Part shown: positions 24,937 through 34,789 of the stretch, in pieces
Numbering within the stretch: the stretch's first letter is position 1
How the letters are laid out: every line of letters begins with the position of its first letter
NCBI GenBank assembly: GCA_946800325.1
Contig: OX326959.1
Location: 28,781,115-28,845,114, forward strand
Direction: 5' to 3'
Source: Luzula sylvatica
Lineage: Eukaryota; Streptophyta; Magnoliopsida; Poales; Juncaceae
Length of the DNA: 64,000 nt
Made by a program: the position numbers and the translations under genes
The notes under the pieces: generated by a model
The model's input: only the letters and a program-made list of their open reading frames with translations
Told to the model about the DNA's origin: nothing
The model's database searches: none

Positions 24937-25564
24937 TGAAAGAAAATATGGCTTAAGAATTAACTTGGAAGAATTTATATAAATAGGCAATTCTGCAGTC
25001 AGAATAAGGTTAGTTCGAACTAACTATATCAGTGCGTTCGAACGGACTTATTCGTGATAAACAGAAGTAGGTTCGTTCGAACGAACATTTAGGTGCGTTC
25101 GAACGAACTGGGTTCGTTCGAACGAACTATGTTAAGTGCGTTCGAACTGACATGTTTCCTATATATATAAAGTTCTGATTCCGGAATTTAACCTAAGTTT
25201 TCTAGGGTTTTGAGCCGTCGTTTCTCTTCTTCTTCTTCCACAGAATTCAGATTAGATCTGAGAGATTTAGAGGGAGATTCGAGCAAGGATCTTGAGAGAT
25301 TTAATCGTGACGGCGACTAGAACGGCGTTGGTGATTTCCGATCGGACGAAATCGAGGTGGACACGAGTAGAGGGATTGCACGAGCGATTCTTGGAGAAGG
25401 TTCACGGATTTGGAGAAATAATCGACACGTACTAACTTGTACGAGGTAATTCTCCGAAACTCTTCCTTTTTCGGTGGTTTTAGGGCGTGATCCCGGTAGA
25501 ATTAGGTTACGCACGTGAACTAATTTCCGCTGCACACTATGATAATCGTGTGCGTAACCCTACA
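24937..25564 (+). repeat. LTR of element B, copy 5 (private C to T)
   Basis: 628 bp, CTTCT at 24932-24936, TATA box at 25160-25171. It has GGTGATT at 25331 where the other five copies have GGCGATT, a CpG to TpG change of the kind expected from deamination of methylated cytosine. Confidence 0.93.
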
Positions 25565-25811
25565 GTGGTATCAGAGCAATCGCTCGTTAAAACCATCGAA
25601 AATCGATGATTTAATTCGAATTTAGGAAATTTTAGAATTTTAGGGCTGAATTTCAGAAATTAGAAAAGCTGGCAGAATAGGGTTCGTTCGAACGAACTTG
25701 GAGTTGCGTTCGAACGAACTGGTCTGGTCGAACGAACCTAGTGTTCGGTTTGAACGGACTGATCTGTTCGAACGAACTTGGAGTTGCGTTCGAACGGACC
25801 TATTTCTGGTT

Positions 25812-25847
<36 letters not shown>

Positions 25848-25931
25848 CCCCTCAATTCAATCTGTTCGAACGAACTTGGCCGATTCGCGAGGAAAATTTT
25901 AATTAAAAGAAAAAAACTTGCCAGAAACTAT
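25565..25931 (+). other. Element B primer site and leader, unit 5
   Basis: Primer site at 25566-25577, palindrome run, A33 tract, junction to element A before 25932. Confidence 0.85.
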
Positions 25932-26584
25932 TCCGTTACAACGCAGTATAATGTCCGTTACAACGGACATTGAGGTCCGTTACAACGTACTAACTGCGTT
26001 ATAACGGAGAGCTATTCGTAGCTTAGTTTGAAAATTCTGAGTATGTCCGTTGCAACGGACATTGAGGTCCGTTACAACGCACATAGTTCTGGCAAATTTT
26101 GGGAATTTACCGTTGCAACGCAATTTACTGTGCTTTTTTATGTCCGTTGCAACGCTATTTTTAGTCCGTTGTAACGTAATTGTATTCCGTCGTAACGGAG
26201 TACTAGCCGTAGAATGAGAATTGAATTTAGAGGGCTCTCCGTTACAACGCAATACCATTCCGTTACAACGGAACTCTTGGCGCCAGTCTAATTTTTAAAT
26301 TTCTGTACAGTCCGTTACAACGGACATTGAGGTCCGTTACAACGGAGTTGCTGGCCAGATCAAAAATTTTCAATTTTCCCTGATTTTTTTAATTTTTAAT
26401 TGGGCTCATACAGGTCAAAGATTGTATGTTACCCCCCCACACTTAGAGATTACTTGTCCTCAAGTATAACAAATCGAAAATTCCTAAAAGAGGGATAATA
26501 GAGAGATACAACCTTTGATGCGTGGGCGTGCCTCCCTCGCTAGCGCTCTTGTTTAACGTCTTGAGCTCGACTTGGCCGAGCTCA
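25932..26584 (-). other. Element A post-pol region, unit 5
   Basis: Polypurine-like tract at 26432-26446, full palindrome set, no gene seen. Confidence 0.8.
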
Positions 26585-29500
26585 TCATTGAGAGGTGTCG
26601 TCGGGTTCTAGAGCTTGCTCCTCCATCCACCCGGTTTCGAAGTTTGCATGGTAATGCTTGAGTCGATGGCCGTTTACCTTGAACGTTTTGTTCGTTTCCT
26701 CGCTTCGAATTTCGACAACCCCAAATGTAGTCACATTGGTGACCACAAAAGGGCCGATCCATCGGGACCGAAGTTTCCCGGGGAAAAGTTTGAGACGAGA
26801 GTTGAATAACAACACTCTTTCCCCCACATGAAAATCTTTCTTTTGAATCATTCGGTCATGAAATCTTTTGGCCCTTGCCTTGCACAAACTCGAATTGTCG
26901 TAGGCCTCTTGCCGGAATTCGTCTAGCTCGAGTAATTGAAGCTTACGTGCCGATGCGTCCTTCGGGTAGTCGAGGACAAATTGCTTGATCGCCCAAAAGG
27001 CCTTGTGCTCTAACTCGACCGGTAAATGGCACGCCTTTCCGTACACGAGTTTGAAAGGAGTCATACCTATTGGCGTTTTGAAAGCGGTACGGTACGCCCA
27101 AAGTGCGTCGCCGAGTCGAGTACTCCAATCCTTTCGTGTCGGGTTCACCACCTTCTCCAAAATAGACTTTATTTCTCGATTCGAAACCTCCGCTTGGCCG
27201 TTTGTTTGAGGATGATACGCGGTTGAGGTTCGATGGCTCACATGGTATTTCTCGAGGAGGCTTTGGAGATATCGATTGCAAAAATGAGAGCCTCGATCGC
27301 TTATAAGAACTCTTGGTATACCGAATCGTTGAAAGATACTTTTCTTCAAGAAGTCCACCACCGTTTTCGAATCCGCATGCTTGGTTGGTACCGCCTCCAC
27401 CCATTTTGTCACGTAATCTACACACAACAAGATGTAAGTGTAGCCAAAAGACGATGGAAACGGGCCCATGAAATCAATGCCCCAAACATCGAATGGTTCA
27501 CACACATAGATTGAATTGAGGGGCATTTGATTTCTACGGCTCAAGTTCCCCGTCTTTTGGCAATTTCCACAACCTTTCACAAAGTTCGCGACGTCTTTAT
27601 GCAAGGTTGGCCAATAAAATCCACATTCTTGTACCTTGTGTGTGGTACGTGCGATACCGAAATGTCCACCACATTGTAATGTATGACAAAAAGAAAGGAT
27701 AGATTGTACCTCATTTTGGTGGACGCATTTTCGAATTACTTGGTCGGTGCAAATTCGAAATAAGATCGGGTCTTCCCAAATGTAGAATCGAGCGTTGCTT
27801 TTCATCTTATCGCGTTGTGCCTTGGAGAAGCTCGGGGGAAAATTCTTCGTGACGATGTAGTTGGCTAGGTCGGCGTACCATGGCGCTTCGACTTGGGCCG
27901 CGAGAACGTGTTCCTCGGGGAATTCCTCGCGAATCGGAACGAGGTCTTCAATCTTCAATGGGAGCCGACTCAAATGATCCGCCACGAGATTCTCGCATCC
28001 CTTTTTGTCCTTGATCTCGAGGTTGAATTCTTGAAGCAAAAGGATCCATCGAAGCAATCTCGGTTTGCACTCCTTCTTCTTCATCAAGTGTCTTAACGCG
28101 CCGTGGTCCGAGAATACAATCACCTTCGTACCTAAAAGATAAGAACGAAATTTCTCCAATGCAAACACAATTGCGAGAAGTTCCTTTTCGGTAGTGGTGT
28201 AGTTTCGTTGGGCATTGTCTAGAGATTTTGAGGCGTAGGCGATGACGTGGGGATCTTTTCCTTCTCTTTGGCCAAGTACCGCCCCCACACTCGTATCGCT
28301 TGCGTCACACATTATTTCGAACGGTAGCTCCCAATTTGGCGACTTGATGATTGGTGCGGAGCAAAGCTTCTCTTTCAAATCGTCGAAGGATCTCTTGCAC
28401 TTTTCATTGAACTCGAATTTTGCATCTTTTTGGAGAAGTTGGCACATCGGTTGCGAGGTTTTCGAGAAGTCTTTGATGAAGCGCCTATAGAATCCCGCAT
28501 GGCCGAGAAAGGATCGCACGTCTTTCACCGTCCTTGGATACGGAAGCGTCTTGATTACGTCGATTTTCGCCTTGTCGACTTCCATTCCTTTCTCCGAGAT
28601 TAAATGACCTAAAACAATTCCTTCGCTCACCATGAAGTGGCATTTCTCAAAATTCAAAACAAGGTTAGCTTCGATGCACTTTTCGAGTATTTGTGACAAG
28701 TGGCTTAAACATGATTCGAATGAGTCACCAAATACCGAAAAGTCATCCATAAAGACTTCTATAAATTTGGAAATATAATCGGAGAAAATAGAAAGCATAC
28801 ACCTTTGGAAAGTACCCGGAGCATTGCATAGCCCGAATGGCATGCGTCGGTACGCGAAGGTACCAAACGGGCACGTGAATGTGGTCTTCTCTTGATCTTC
28901 GGGTGCGACCGGTATTTGGAAATAGCCCGAAAATCCATCGAGGAAGCAATAGAATGGATTTCCCGCGAGTCTTTCTAACATTTGATCGATGAATGGAAGC
29001 GGAAAGTGATCCTTCTTTGTCGCCTTATTAAGCCTTCGATAATCGATGCAAACTCGCCACCCGTTTTGAACTCGAGTCGGTACTTGATCGCCTTCATCGT
29101 TCTCAACTATCGTCATCCCCGTTTTCTTCGGTACCACGTGTATTGGCGAGACCCATTTCGAATCGGCGATGGGGTAAATGATTCCGGCGTCGAGTAGCTT
29201 GATCACCTCTTTCTTTACAACTTCCATCATTGGCGGATTGAGCCGCCTTTGTGGTTCTCGCGAAGGCTTAGCATCGTCCTCGAGGATAATGCGGTGTGTG
29301 CACATGGAGGGACTAATGCCCGGAATGTCCGCGAGTGTCCACCCGAATGCCTTCTTGTTCCGTTTTAGCACTTCAACGAGTTTCTCTTCTTGTTCCTTTG
29401 CTAGACTCGAGGCAATTATCACCGGCAAGGTCTCCGCTTCATCGAGAAAAGCATACTTTAGTCCAATAGGTAATTTTTTCAATTCTAACCTTGGAGCTTG

Positions 29501-30271
29501 TTCGATTGAAGGTGGAGCTCTTTGCATCGGGATTTCGAGATCTCTTAGAAAAAGTGCTTGATCTATGCTTCGTTCTTCTTCCAACTCCGACTCGATTTCG
29601 AATGTAGGATTGTCACATCCTTCAAATTCTTCGAACAAAGGGTTTGAGCTCCATTGAAAGTTTTCGAATGAGCTATCCATGACCTCTTGTACACAATCGT
29701 CGATCACGTCCATAGCACTTAAGTTGAGTGTACCTACAATGGGTTCCTTTAGTTTGTCAAAAATATTGAATTTGATTACCTCATCATCGAACTCCATCGT
29801 GAGCTCTCCCGCGTGTACATCGATTTTTGTGCGCGCCGTCTTCAAAAATGGCCGTCCAAGGAGAATCGGGGTTGAATCGTTACTCCCCTCATTCATGTCC
29901 AACACGTAGAAATCCGCGGGGAAGTAAAGTCCATTCACCGTCACGATCACATCTTCGACTACTCCCACCGGCTTCGTCGTAGATCTATCGGCCAATTGAA
30001 TTACTACTTGCGTATCGTCGAGAGGGCCGAGATCTAGTGTTTTGAAAACCGAGAAAGGCATTACATTGATGGATGCGCCCAAATCGAGCATGCCTTTGGG
30101 TAATTCGTGTTGCCCGATTTTGCATGGAATGGCAAACATCCCCGGATCTTTGTGCTTTTGAGGGAGTCTCAAAATCGCCGAAACACTCTCCCCCACACTA
30201 ATCAATTCATCTCCTTTTGTCTTTCTTTTATTCGTGCACAATGCCTTTAGGTATTTGGCCAAACGAGGCAC
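26585..30271 (-). CDS. pol: Athila-type pol polyprotein, unit 5 (nearest gag)
   Basis: This copy lies closest to gag and is the one whose native 5' neighbour is known: reading leftward, gag ends with Ala-Ile-Lys-Glu, then CTTCT and the 628-bp B LTR intervene, then pol resumes with Val-Pro-Arg-Leu. All enzyme motifs are present at the same residue positions as in unit 1. The frame upstream of its GTG meets a stop at 30299-30301 inside the LTR, so gag-pol readthrough is blocked from both sides. Confidence 0.93.
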   Translation of the reverse strand: MPRLAKYLKALCTNKRKTKGDELISVGESVSAILRLPQKHKDPGMFAIPCKIGQHELPKGMLDLGASINVMPFSVFKTLDLGPLDDTQVVIQLADRSTTKPVGVVEDVIVTVNGLYFPADFYVLDMNEGSNDSTPILLGRPFLKTARTKIDVHAGELTMEFDDEVIKFNIFDKLKEPIVGTLNLSAMDVIDDCVQEVMDSSFENFQWSSNPLFEEFEGCDNPTFEIESELEEERSIDQALFLRDLEIPMQRAPPSIEQAPRLELKKLPIGLKYAFLDEAETLPVIIASSLAKEQEEKLVEVLKRNKKAFGWTLADIPGISPSMCTHRIILEDDAKPSREPQRRLNPPMMEVVKKEVIKLLDAGIIYPIADSKWVSPIHVVPKKTGMTIVENDEGDQVPTRVQNGWRVCIDYRRLNKATKKDHFPLPFIDQMLERLAGNPFYCFLDGFSGYFQIPVAPEDQEKTTFTCPFGTFAYRRMPFGLCNAPGTFQRCMLSIFSDYISKFIEVFMDDFSVFGDSFESCLSHLSQILEKCIEANLVLNFEKCHFMVSEGIVLGHLISEKGMEVDKAKIDVIKTLPYPRTVKDVRSFLGHAGFYRRFIKDFSKTSQPMCQLLQKDAKFEFNEKCKRSFDDLKEKLCSAPIIKSPNWELPFEIMCDASDTSVGAVLGQREGKDPHVIAYASKSLDNAQRNYTTTEKELLAIVFALEKFRSYLLGTKVIVFSDHGALRHLMKKKECKPRLLRWILLLQEFNLEIKDKKGCENLVADHLSRLPLKIEDLVPIREEFPEEHVLAAQVEAPWYADLANYIVTKNFPPSFSKAQRDKMKSNARFYIWEDPILFRICTDQVIRKCVHQNEVQSILSFCHTLQCGGHFGIARTTHKVQECGFYWPTLHKDVANFVKGCGNCQKTGNLSRRNQMPLNSIYVCEPFDVWGIDFMGPFPSSFGYTYILLCVDYVTKWVEAVPTKHADSKTVVDFLKKSIFQRFGIPRVLISDRGSHFCNRYLQSLLEKYHVSHRTSTAYHPQTNGQAEVSNREIKSILEKVVNPTRKDWSTRLGDALWAYRTAFKTPIGMTPFKLVYGKACHLPVELEHKAFWAIKQFVLDYPKDASARKLQLLELDEFRQEAYDNSSLCKARAKRFHDRMIQKKDFHVGERVLLFNSRLKLFPGKLRSRWIGPFVVTNVTTFGVVEIRSEETNKTFKVNGHRLKHYHANFETGWMEEQALEPDDTSQ

Positions 30272-30275
30272 TTCT

Positions 30276-30903
30276 TGAAAGAAAATATGGCTTAAGAATT
30301 AACTTGGAAGAATTTATATAAATAGGCAATTCTGCAGTCAGAATAAGGTTAGTTCGAACTAACTATATCAGTGCGTTCGAACGGACTTATTCGTGATAAA
30401 CAGAAGTAGGTTCGTTCGAACGAACATTTAGGTGCGTTCGAACGAACTGGGTTCGTTCGAACGAACTATGTTAAGTGCGTTCGAACTGACATGTTTCCTA
30501 TATATATAAAGTTCTGATTCCGGAATTTAACCTAAGTTTTCTAGGGTTTTGAGCCGTCGTTTCTCTTCTTCTTCTTCCACAGAATTCAGATTAGATCTGA
30601 GAGATTTAGAGGGAGATTCGAGCAAGGATCTTGAGAGATTTAATCGTGACGGCGACTAGAACGGCGTTGGCGATTTCCGATCGGACGAAATCGAGGTGGA
30701 CACGAGTAGAGGGATTGCACGAGCGATTCTTGGAGAAGGTTCACGGATTTGGAGAAATAATCGACACGTACTAACTTGTACGAGGTAATTCTCCGAAACT
30801 CTTCCTTTTTCGGTGGTTTTAGGGCGTGATCCCGGTAGAATTAGGTTACGCACGTGAACTAATTTCCGCTGCACACTATGATAATCGTGTGCGTAACCCT
30901 ACA
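30276..30903 (+). repeat. LTR of element B, copy 6 (outer right)
   Basis: 628 bp with CTTCT on both sides (30271-30275 and 30904-30908). It is the only B LTR with flanking target duplications on both sides and no primer site after it, so taken alone it looks like a solo LTR. Together with copy 1 it marks the outer limits of the original B insertion. TATA box at 30499-30510. Confidence 0.94.
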
Positions 30904-32605
30904 CTTCTTTGATTGCTTCGAGTAGAGGAATGTTTACCTCCACTTTCTTTAAGATGGCAAGCACGTCGTTGTTTGATTCGATTGGCTTTGGGAGACGACT
31001 CGGGAAAGGTGGTTTTACTTTAGTCGATTCGGTTTCTAGCTCTTGAGTTGGTAACGCCGCGGCTTGAGTTGGACTCTTCTTCGGTACCGGTACCTCGAGC
31101 TCCTTTTCTTCTTGTACCTCCTTGCTCTTCGAATTTTCGCCCACCTTTTTACCGCTTCGGAGCGATATTGCGTTCACATGCCTTTGCTCGGAAGGAGCCA
31201 AAGATTGAGATTGGAGTCGAGATGTACCTTGGGATTCGATTACGTTTACTCGAGTGGCAATTTGATTTATTTGAGTCTCCAAGTTACCCACATGGCGATT
31301 CGTGTTCGAAACCTCTTGCCTTACACTTGAGATCTCTTGCTTCATCGTTTCCATGTTTTTATTGACCCCCCCGATTTCTTGCTTGATTATAGAGGTTATA
31401 CCATCCATCATCGCCTTCATATCGAACTCTTGTCCTTGTACCGGTTTCGGTATCGATTGTGTAGCGTTAGGGTGTTGGTACGTAGCCGGCTTTGTAAACG
31501 GTTGGCGATACGGATCGGGTTGAGCATTGTTGGGATTTGACCAACTAAAGTTAGGATGGTTGCGGAGATTCGGATTATACGAGTTCGAAGCGTCGAATTT
31601 CTTGTAAACGGCATTTGCATCTTCGATCACACTCGGGCACTCATCGGTGTGGTGGGTATTTGCGAGGCAAACCCCACATTTTTTTGTGTCTTCCTTGCCC
31701 AAAGCCTTCATGATGATCTCGAGCTTGTCGTTTAGCATGTCGACATTGAGGTCGCTACACGCATTGACTCGGTATTCGACGTTCCTTCTTGATTGAGAAT
31801 TGGTTGCCATCACTTCGAGTAGCTTCTTAATCTCTTCGAGGTCTTTGTTCGCAATACTTCCTCCCGCGGATGCGTTGAGGAATTGGTTCTCCGAGTATCC
31901 TAGACCGTTAATGAATTGTTCGTAGAGGAATTGGACCGCGACATTGTGGCTTGGGCATTCTTCCTTCAAACGCATGAATCGATCGTAGTATTCGTGGAAT
32001 GTTTCGTTCGGTTTTTGCGTTATTGCCAAAAGTTCTCGCCTTATAGCCGCCAATCGAGAGGCCGAAAAGTACCTCTCCTTGAAGAGGTTTGCTACTTCGT
32101 TGAATGCGAGAGGGCCTCTAAGCGTGTAGAACCAATCCTTGGGTCCTTCACCTAATGAGTAAGGAAAAAGAAGAAGAAGAATGTCACTAAATGCTTCAAA
32201 ATTCGAATATATGTTTAGTTGAATCTTGAAATCTTTTAAGTGTTTATGAGGGTTTTCCGTGGCTTTCCCATGAAAAATAGGCAATGAGCCTATAATGCTC
32301 GGATCCGCTTTGAAATTCGGAATATTGGGCCTAATAAAATTATAATTATCCTCCACATTTCCAGGTGCTACTAATTCTCTCAAGGTTTTTGGCCTTGGAG
32401 CTCTTGTTTCATCACCCATATTCGAATTTAAATGAGTAGAGAAAGAAGAAAAAGTTTGAGTTTGAAGTTGAGGTTCGTCTTGATCTTCTTGTGTCGGTTC
32501 CTTGCTCTTCTTAGAGCTCTTGTTCCTTCTTTCGATTTCCTTGACAAATGGAAGTAATTCGCCTTTTCGTGATCTTGTGTTGTGCATAAAGCTTTCTTCT
32601 TTCAC
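30899..32605 (-). CDS. gag: Athila-type gag, ended prematurely by the B insertion
   Basis: 568 codons encoding the capsid-nucleocapsid part of element A. The N-terminus is basic (Met1 or Met7 could be the start), a retrotransposon gag-like helical region spans about 100-245, and a CX2CX4HX4C zinc knuckle uses Cys310, Cys313, His318 and Cys323. A Met/Gln/Glu-rich segment at about 396-460 could form a coiled coil. The frame stops at a TAG created by the end of the inserted B LTR, immediately after Glu-Val; in an uninterrupted relative, gag and pol would be one frame. It is the only gag copy, against five full pol copies. The start is 93 bp from the primer site, giving a short leader. Confidence 0.92.
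   Translation of the reverse strand: MKEESFMHNTRSRKGELLPFVKEIERRNKSSKKSKEPTQEDQDEPQLQTQTFSSFSTHLNSNMGDETRAPRPKTLRELVAPGNVEDNYNFIRPNIPNFKADPSIIGSLPIFHGKATENPHKHLKDFKIQLNIYSNFEAFSDILLLLFPYSLGEGPKDWFYTLRGPLAFNEVANLFKERYFSASRLAAIRRELLAITQKPNETFHEYYDRFMRLKEECPSHNVAVQFLYEQFINGLGYSENQFLNASAGGSIANKDLEEIKKLLEVMATNSQSRRNVEYRVNACSDLNVDMLNDKLEIIMKALGKEDTKKCGVCLANTHHTDECPSVIEDANAVYKKFDASNSYNPNLRNHPNFSWSNPNNAQPDPYRQPFTKPATYQHPNATQSIPKPVQGQEFDMKAMMDGITSIIKQEIGGVNKNMETMKQEISSVRQEVSNTNRHVGNLETQINQIATRVNVIESQGTSRLQSQSLAPSEQRHVNAISLRSGKKVGENSKSKEVQEEKELEVPVPKKSPTQAAALPTQELETESTKVKPPFPSRLPKPIESNNDVLAILKKVEVNIPLLEAIKEV
30904..30908. repeat. Right target-site duplication CTTCT of element B
   Basis: Pairs with 3596-3600 and lies directly after the terminal CA of B LTR copy 6. 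Beyond it gag coding sequence continues without a gap. Confidence 0.92.
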
Positions 32606-32697
32606 CTAGATTGTCACAAAAGAAACAAAGAAGTGAGTAAACAAATTTATGAATTTAAATCTCAAGTTTCGATCTAAAATATTGACTTAAACACCGC
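32606..32697 (-). other. Element A 5' leader
   Basis: About 90 bp of AT-rich non-coding sequence between primer site and gag. No structured element is obvious by eye. Confidence 0.6.
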
Positions 32698-32715
32698 TCC
32701 CCGGCAGCGGCGCCA
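32698..32715 (-). promoter_or_regulatory. Primer-binding site of element A (tRNA-Asp type)
   Basis: Minus strand TGGCGCCGCTGCCGGGGA, two bases inside the 5' LTR. It matches the complement of the plant tRNA-Asp 3' end (TGGCGCCGTTGCCGGGGA as I recall it) with one difference, C for T at position 9. Athila elements are known to use tRNA-Asp. Confidence 0.85.
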
Positions 32716-32896
32716 TTTGATGAGCGGGTTTTTGGCGTGTAAAATATCGTTGTGGTAAAAACCCCGAACAATCAACAAAATTTGTAATCTAAGTTTGTAC
32801 AGTGGCAAATGTATAGATTCGTTCCACGGGGAGCAATTGCGTCAAAATTTGGATCAAAATGGATGAGAAATAACGAAGAAAATTCACAGAAGATAG

Positions 32897-33235
32897 TCCG
32901 TTACAACGGAAGTGGGTTTCGTTACAACGGACTTGAGTGAAATTTCTGCGCTAAGTGTGAGATGAACGTCCGTTACAACGGATGAAACTCCGTTATAACG
33001 CACTATAATTGTCCGTTATAACGAACAGTGGTTGCGTTGCAACGGATTGGTTAATCCGTTACAACGGACCCTTATGTCCGTTATAACGCACTTGTATTGA
33101 GCCTCTTGCGTGAAAATCCTCACTAGTCCGTTACAACGGACATGTATGTGCGTTACAACGGAAGTATAACCAACTGAATATTAAAGGACCAACCGTCCAG
33201 TCCGTTGTAACGCAAATTGTGTCCGTTATAACGGA
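32897..33235. repeat. CCGTT/AACGG palindrome cluster in U5 of element A
   Basis: At least twelve sites of the form (C/G)CGTT-NN-AACGG, such as TCCGTTATAACGGA, lie in the transcribed part of the LTR. Centre-to-centre spacings measured include 23, 20, 22, 21, 22, 22 and 21 bp, often pairing a full palindrome with a partner whose arm begins TGCGTT. The same cluster is at 1-182 in the 3' LTR and 53694-54033 in the solo LTR. Confidence 0.8.
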
Positions 33236-33886
33236 AGTAGTTCTGGAATTAAGTTTGAGAATTGAATTGGGAGCAGTTTGATGGTTTGTTTTGGGATTGA
33301 ATTAATGGAAATTTGAACTAAGTTTAAGGCAGAAATTGAGAGCAAAAGATCAAGTAAAAGAACAAGTTTAGAACAAAGATTCAATTCAAATAACAAGGAT
33401 TCATTCAAGCAAACAAAGGATTAAACAAGAACAAGATTTACACAAATCCAAGTAATTTTATGCTACAAGAAATGCAAGAAAGGAAGGAAAACACCTAGAG
33501 AGATGAAGAGAGCTCCGAGTCTCGTCTTGAGTGCCTTCCTTGTTGTTCGAGTTGCTAGAGAGCTAGTCAATGCGCCCAACAATTTCCTTTCGTACCGATC
33601 CACCCGTCAATAGAAGTGAGCTTCGTACCGGTTGGGTGAGCTCGAGATGTGCAAAGGTTGATTGAAAAGAAGCTTCCAACCAATCACGCCGAGAAAGCTC
33701 GACTCTTCGCTTGTGAAAATTCGAATGAAATAAGTTTCACCCTAATTCCACACTTTTCCTTAGTCGAAGTGTAAACCGATTCACCGAATGAAGTGAGCTT
33801 CTATTCGGTGACCGATCTTAGAAAATTATCGTTCGTAGTTGCAATTCTTGCGCGTTCTTGAAAGTTTCTTGGACTTGCTTAAACGG

Positions 33887-33917
<31 letters not shown>

Positions 33918-33960
33918 GGCGTAAAAAAAAGCGTACCAAACTCGTGGCCCTTGTGGTCAT

Positions 33961-33967
33961 ATTTATA
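33961..33967 (-). promoter_or_regulatory. TATA box of element A 5' LTR
   Basis: TATAAAT on the minus strand in a block conserved with the other LTRs. Transcription would run leftward through the (TC)n tract into U5 and gag. Confidence 0.72.
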
Positions 33968-34466
33968 GTACTCATGGAGTCTTCTTATTGGCCACGAGTT
34001 GGTGGAGAGGATTGGGGGTAAGGAAGTAATTCCCACCAAAGGTAGGTGGGCAGGATAAGGGCTAAGGGTTGGGTGGTTTTCGTGTAAACTTTTGTGTAAG
34101 TTTTCATCATGATAATTGTTTGCCTCCCGTCTCATTCATGTACCGAATATATCGATATAATATATCGTTTTTACTCCTCTTGACGTGTTGGAGACAACTA
34201 CACTCTCCAAATTCCCAGAAATTCCTTCTAATTCCTGTGATTAAGCAGTAAAACACACTTAGTGAAGAAATATTCATGTTATCTCAAATATGATTAATAA
34301 AGTATATATAATTGTTCTTCACAAGGGCTAAAACCCCTAAATTAAGCATTAAATTTGTGCCTTATTTTTCTCACATCAGTGAAATTTGGTGAAAAGTTAT
34401 GTAGTAAAAGATACGATACAAATGATCTCAAAACACGTTATTCGAACTCCTCAAAGCGTTAAAATC

Positions 34467-34487
34467 TTGTTTTGAATCGAAAAACAA
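34467..34487. repeat. Dyad within the satellite monomer (example)
   Basis: TTGTTTT and AAAACAA flank a 7-base loop (GAATCGA, or CAATCGA in the other variant). The arms are kept in nearly all monomers while the loop base changes. Confidence 0.75.
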
Positions 34488-34789
34488 ACTTTCTTAGTGT
34501 TTGTGAAATTTGGTGAAAAGTTATGTAGTAAAAGATACGATACAAATGATCTAAAAACACGTTATTTGAACTCCTCAAGGCGCTAAAATCTTGTTTTGAA
34601 TCGAAAAACAAAGTTTCTTAGTGTTTGTGAAATTTGGTGAAAAGTTATGTAGTAAAAGATACGATACAAATGATCTCAAAACACGTTATTTGAACTCCAC
34701 AAAGCGTTAAAATCTTGTTTTGAATCGAAAAACAAACTTTCTTAGTGTTTGTGAAATTTGGTGAAAAGTTATGTAGTAAAAGATACGAC

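Larger units (their letters stand above)
4229..30903. repeat. Five-unit tandem array of about 5.34 kb (B leader, A post-pol, A pol, B LTR)
   Basis: Unit boundaries taken at the B primer site are 4229-9546 (5318 bp), 9547-14885 (5339), 14886-20224 (5339), 20225-25564 (5340) and 25565-30903 (5339). Each unit repeats the same novel junction between B leader and the A post-pol region, so one tandem duplication was made and then amplified. Differences seen by eye are a 22-bp deletion in unit 1, C to T at 18257 in unit 3, C to T at 25332 in unit 4, and A33 or A34 in the homopolymer. Near identity means recent amplification or active homogenisation; assembly error is the alternative. Confidence 0.95.
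1..34378 (-). mobile_element. Athila-type Ty3/gypsy LTR retrotransposon A, enlarged by internal amplification
   Basis: The element runs right to left: 5' LTR, primer site, gag, pol, polypurine tract, 3' LTR. The 3' LTR is cut by the window edge, so the true left end and left target duplication lie outside. Athila assignment rests on the tRNA-Asp-type primer site, RT motifs [11 protein letters not shown] and FMDDFSVFG, a pol C-terminus with no chromodomain, and repeated AAGTGTGGGGG tracts after pol. The shared part of the two LTRs differs by two substitutions (468 versus 33521; 1262 versus 34309) and by (GA)17 versus (GA)14, so the insertion looks young. The internal region is about 31 kb, roughly three times what I would expect for the family, because pol and the nested B LTR are repeated. 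The right flank is satellite beginning GTGAA, the likely target duplication. Confidence 0.93.
32718..34378 (-). repeat. 5' LTR of element A (complete, 1661 bp)
   Basis: In element orientation it starts TGATGTGAG at 34378 and ends GCTCATCA at 32718. U3 runs to the TATA box (33961-33967), followed by a (TC)14 tract (33887-33914) and a long R/U5. CCGTT/AACGG palindromes cluster at 32897-33235 near the U5 end. This is the promoter expected to drive gag transcription leftward. Confidence 0.96.

Noticed and set aside
30276..30903. An independent solo B LTR insertion
   Set aside because: It has CTTCT on both sides, but the same CTTCT and the same pol junction precede every other B LTR, so it is the right edge of one amplified insertion.
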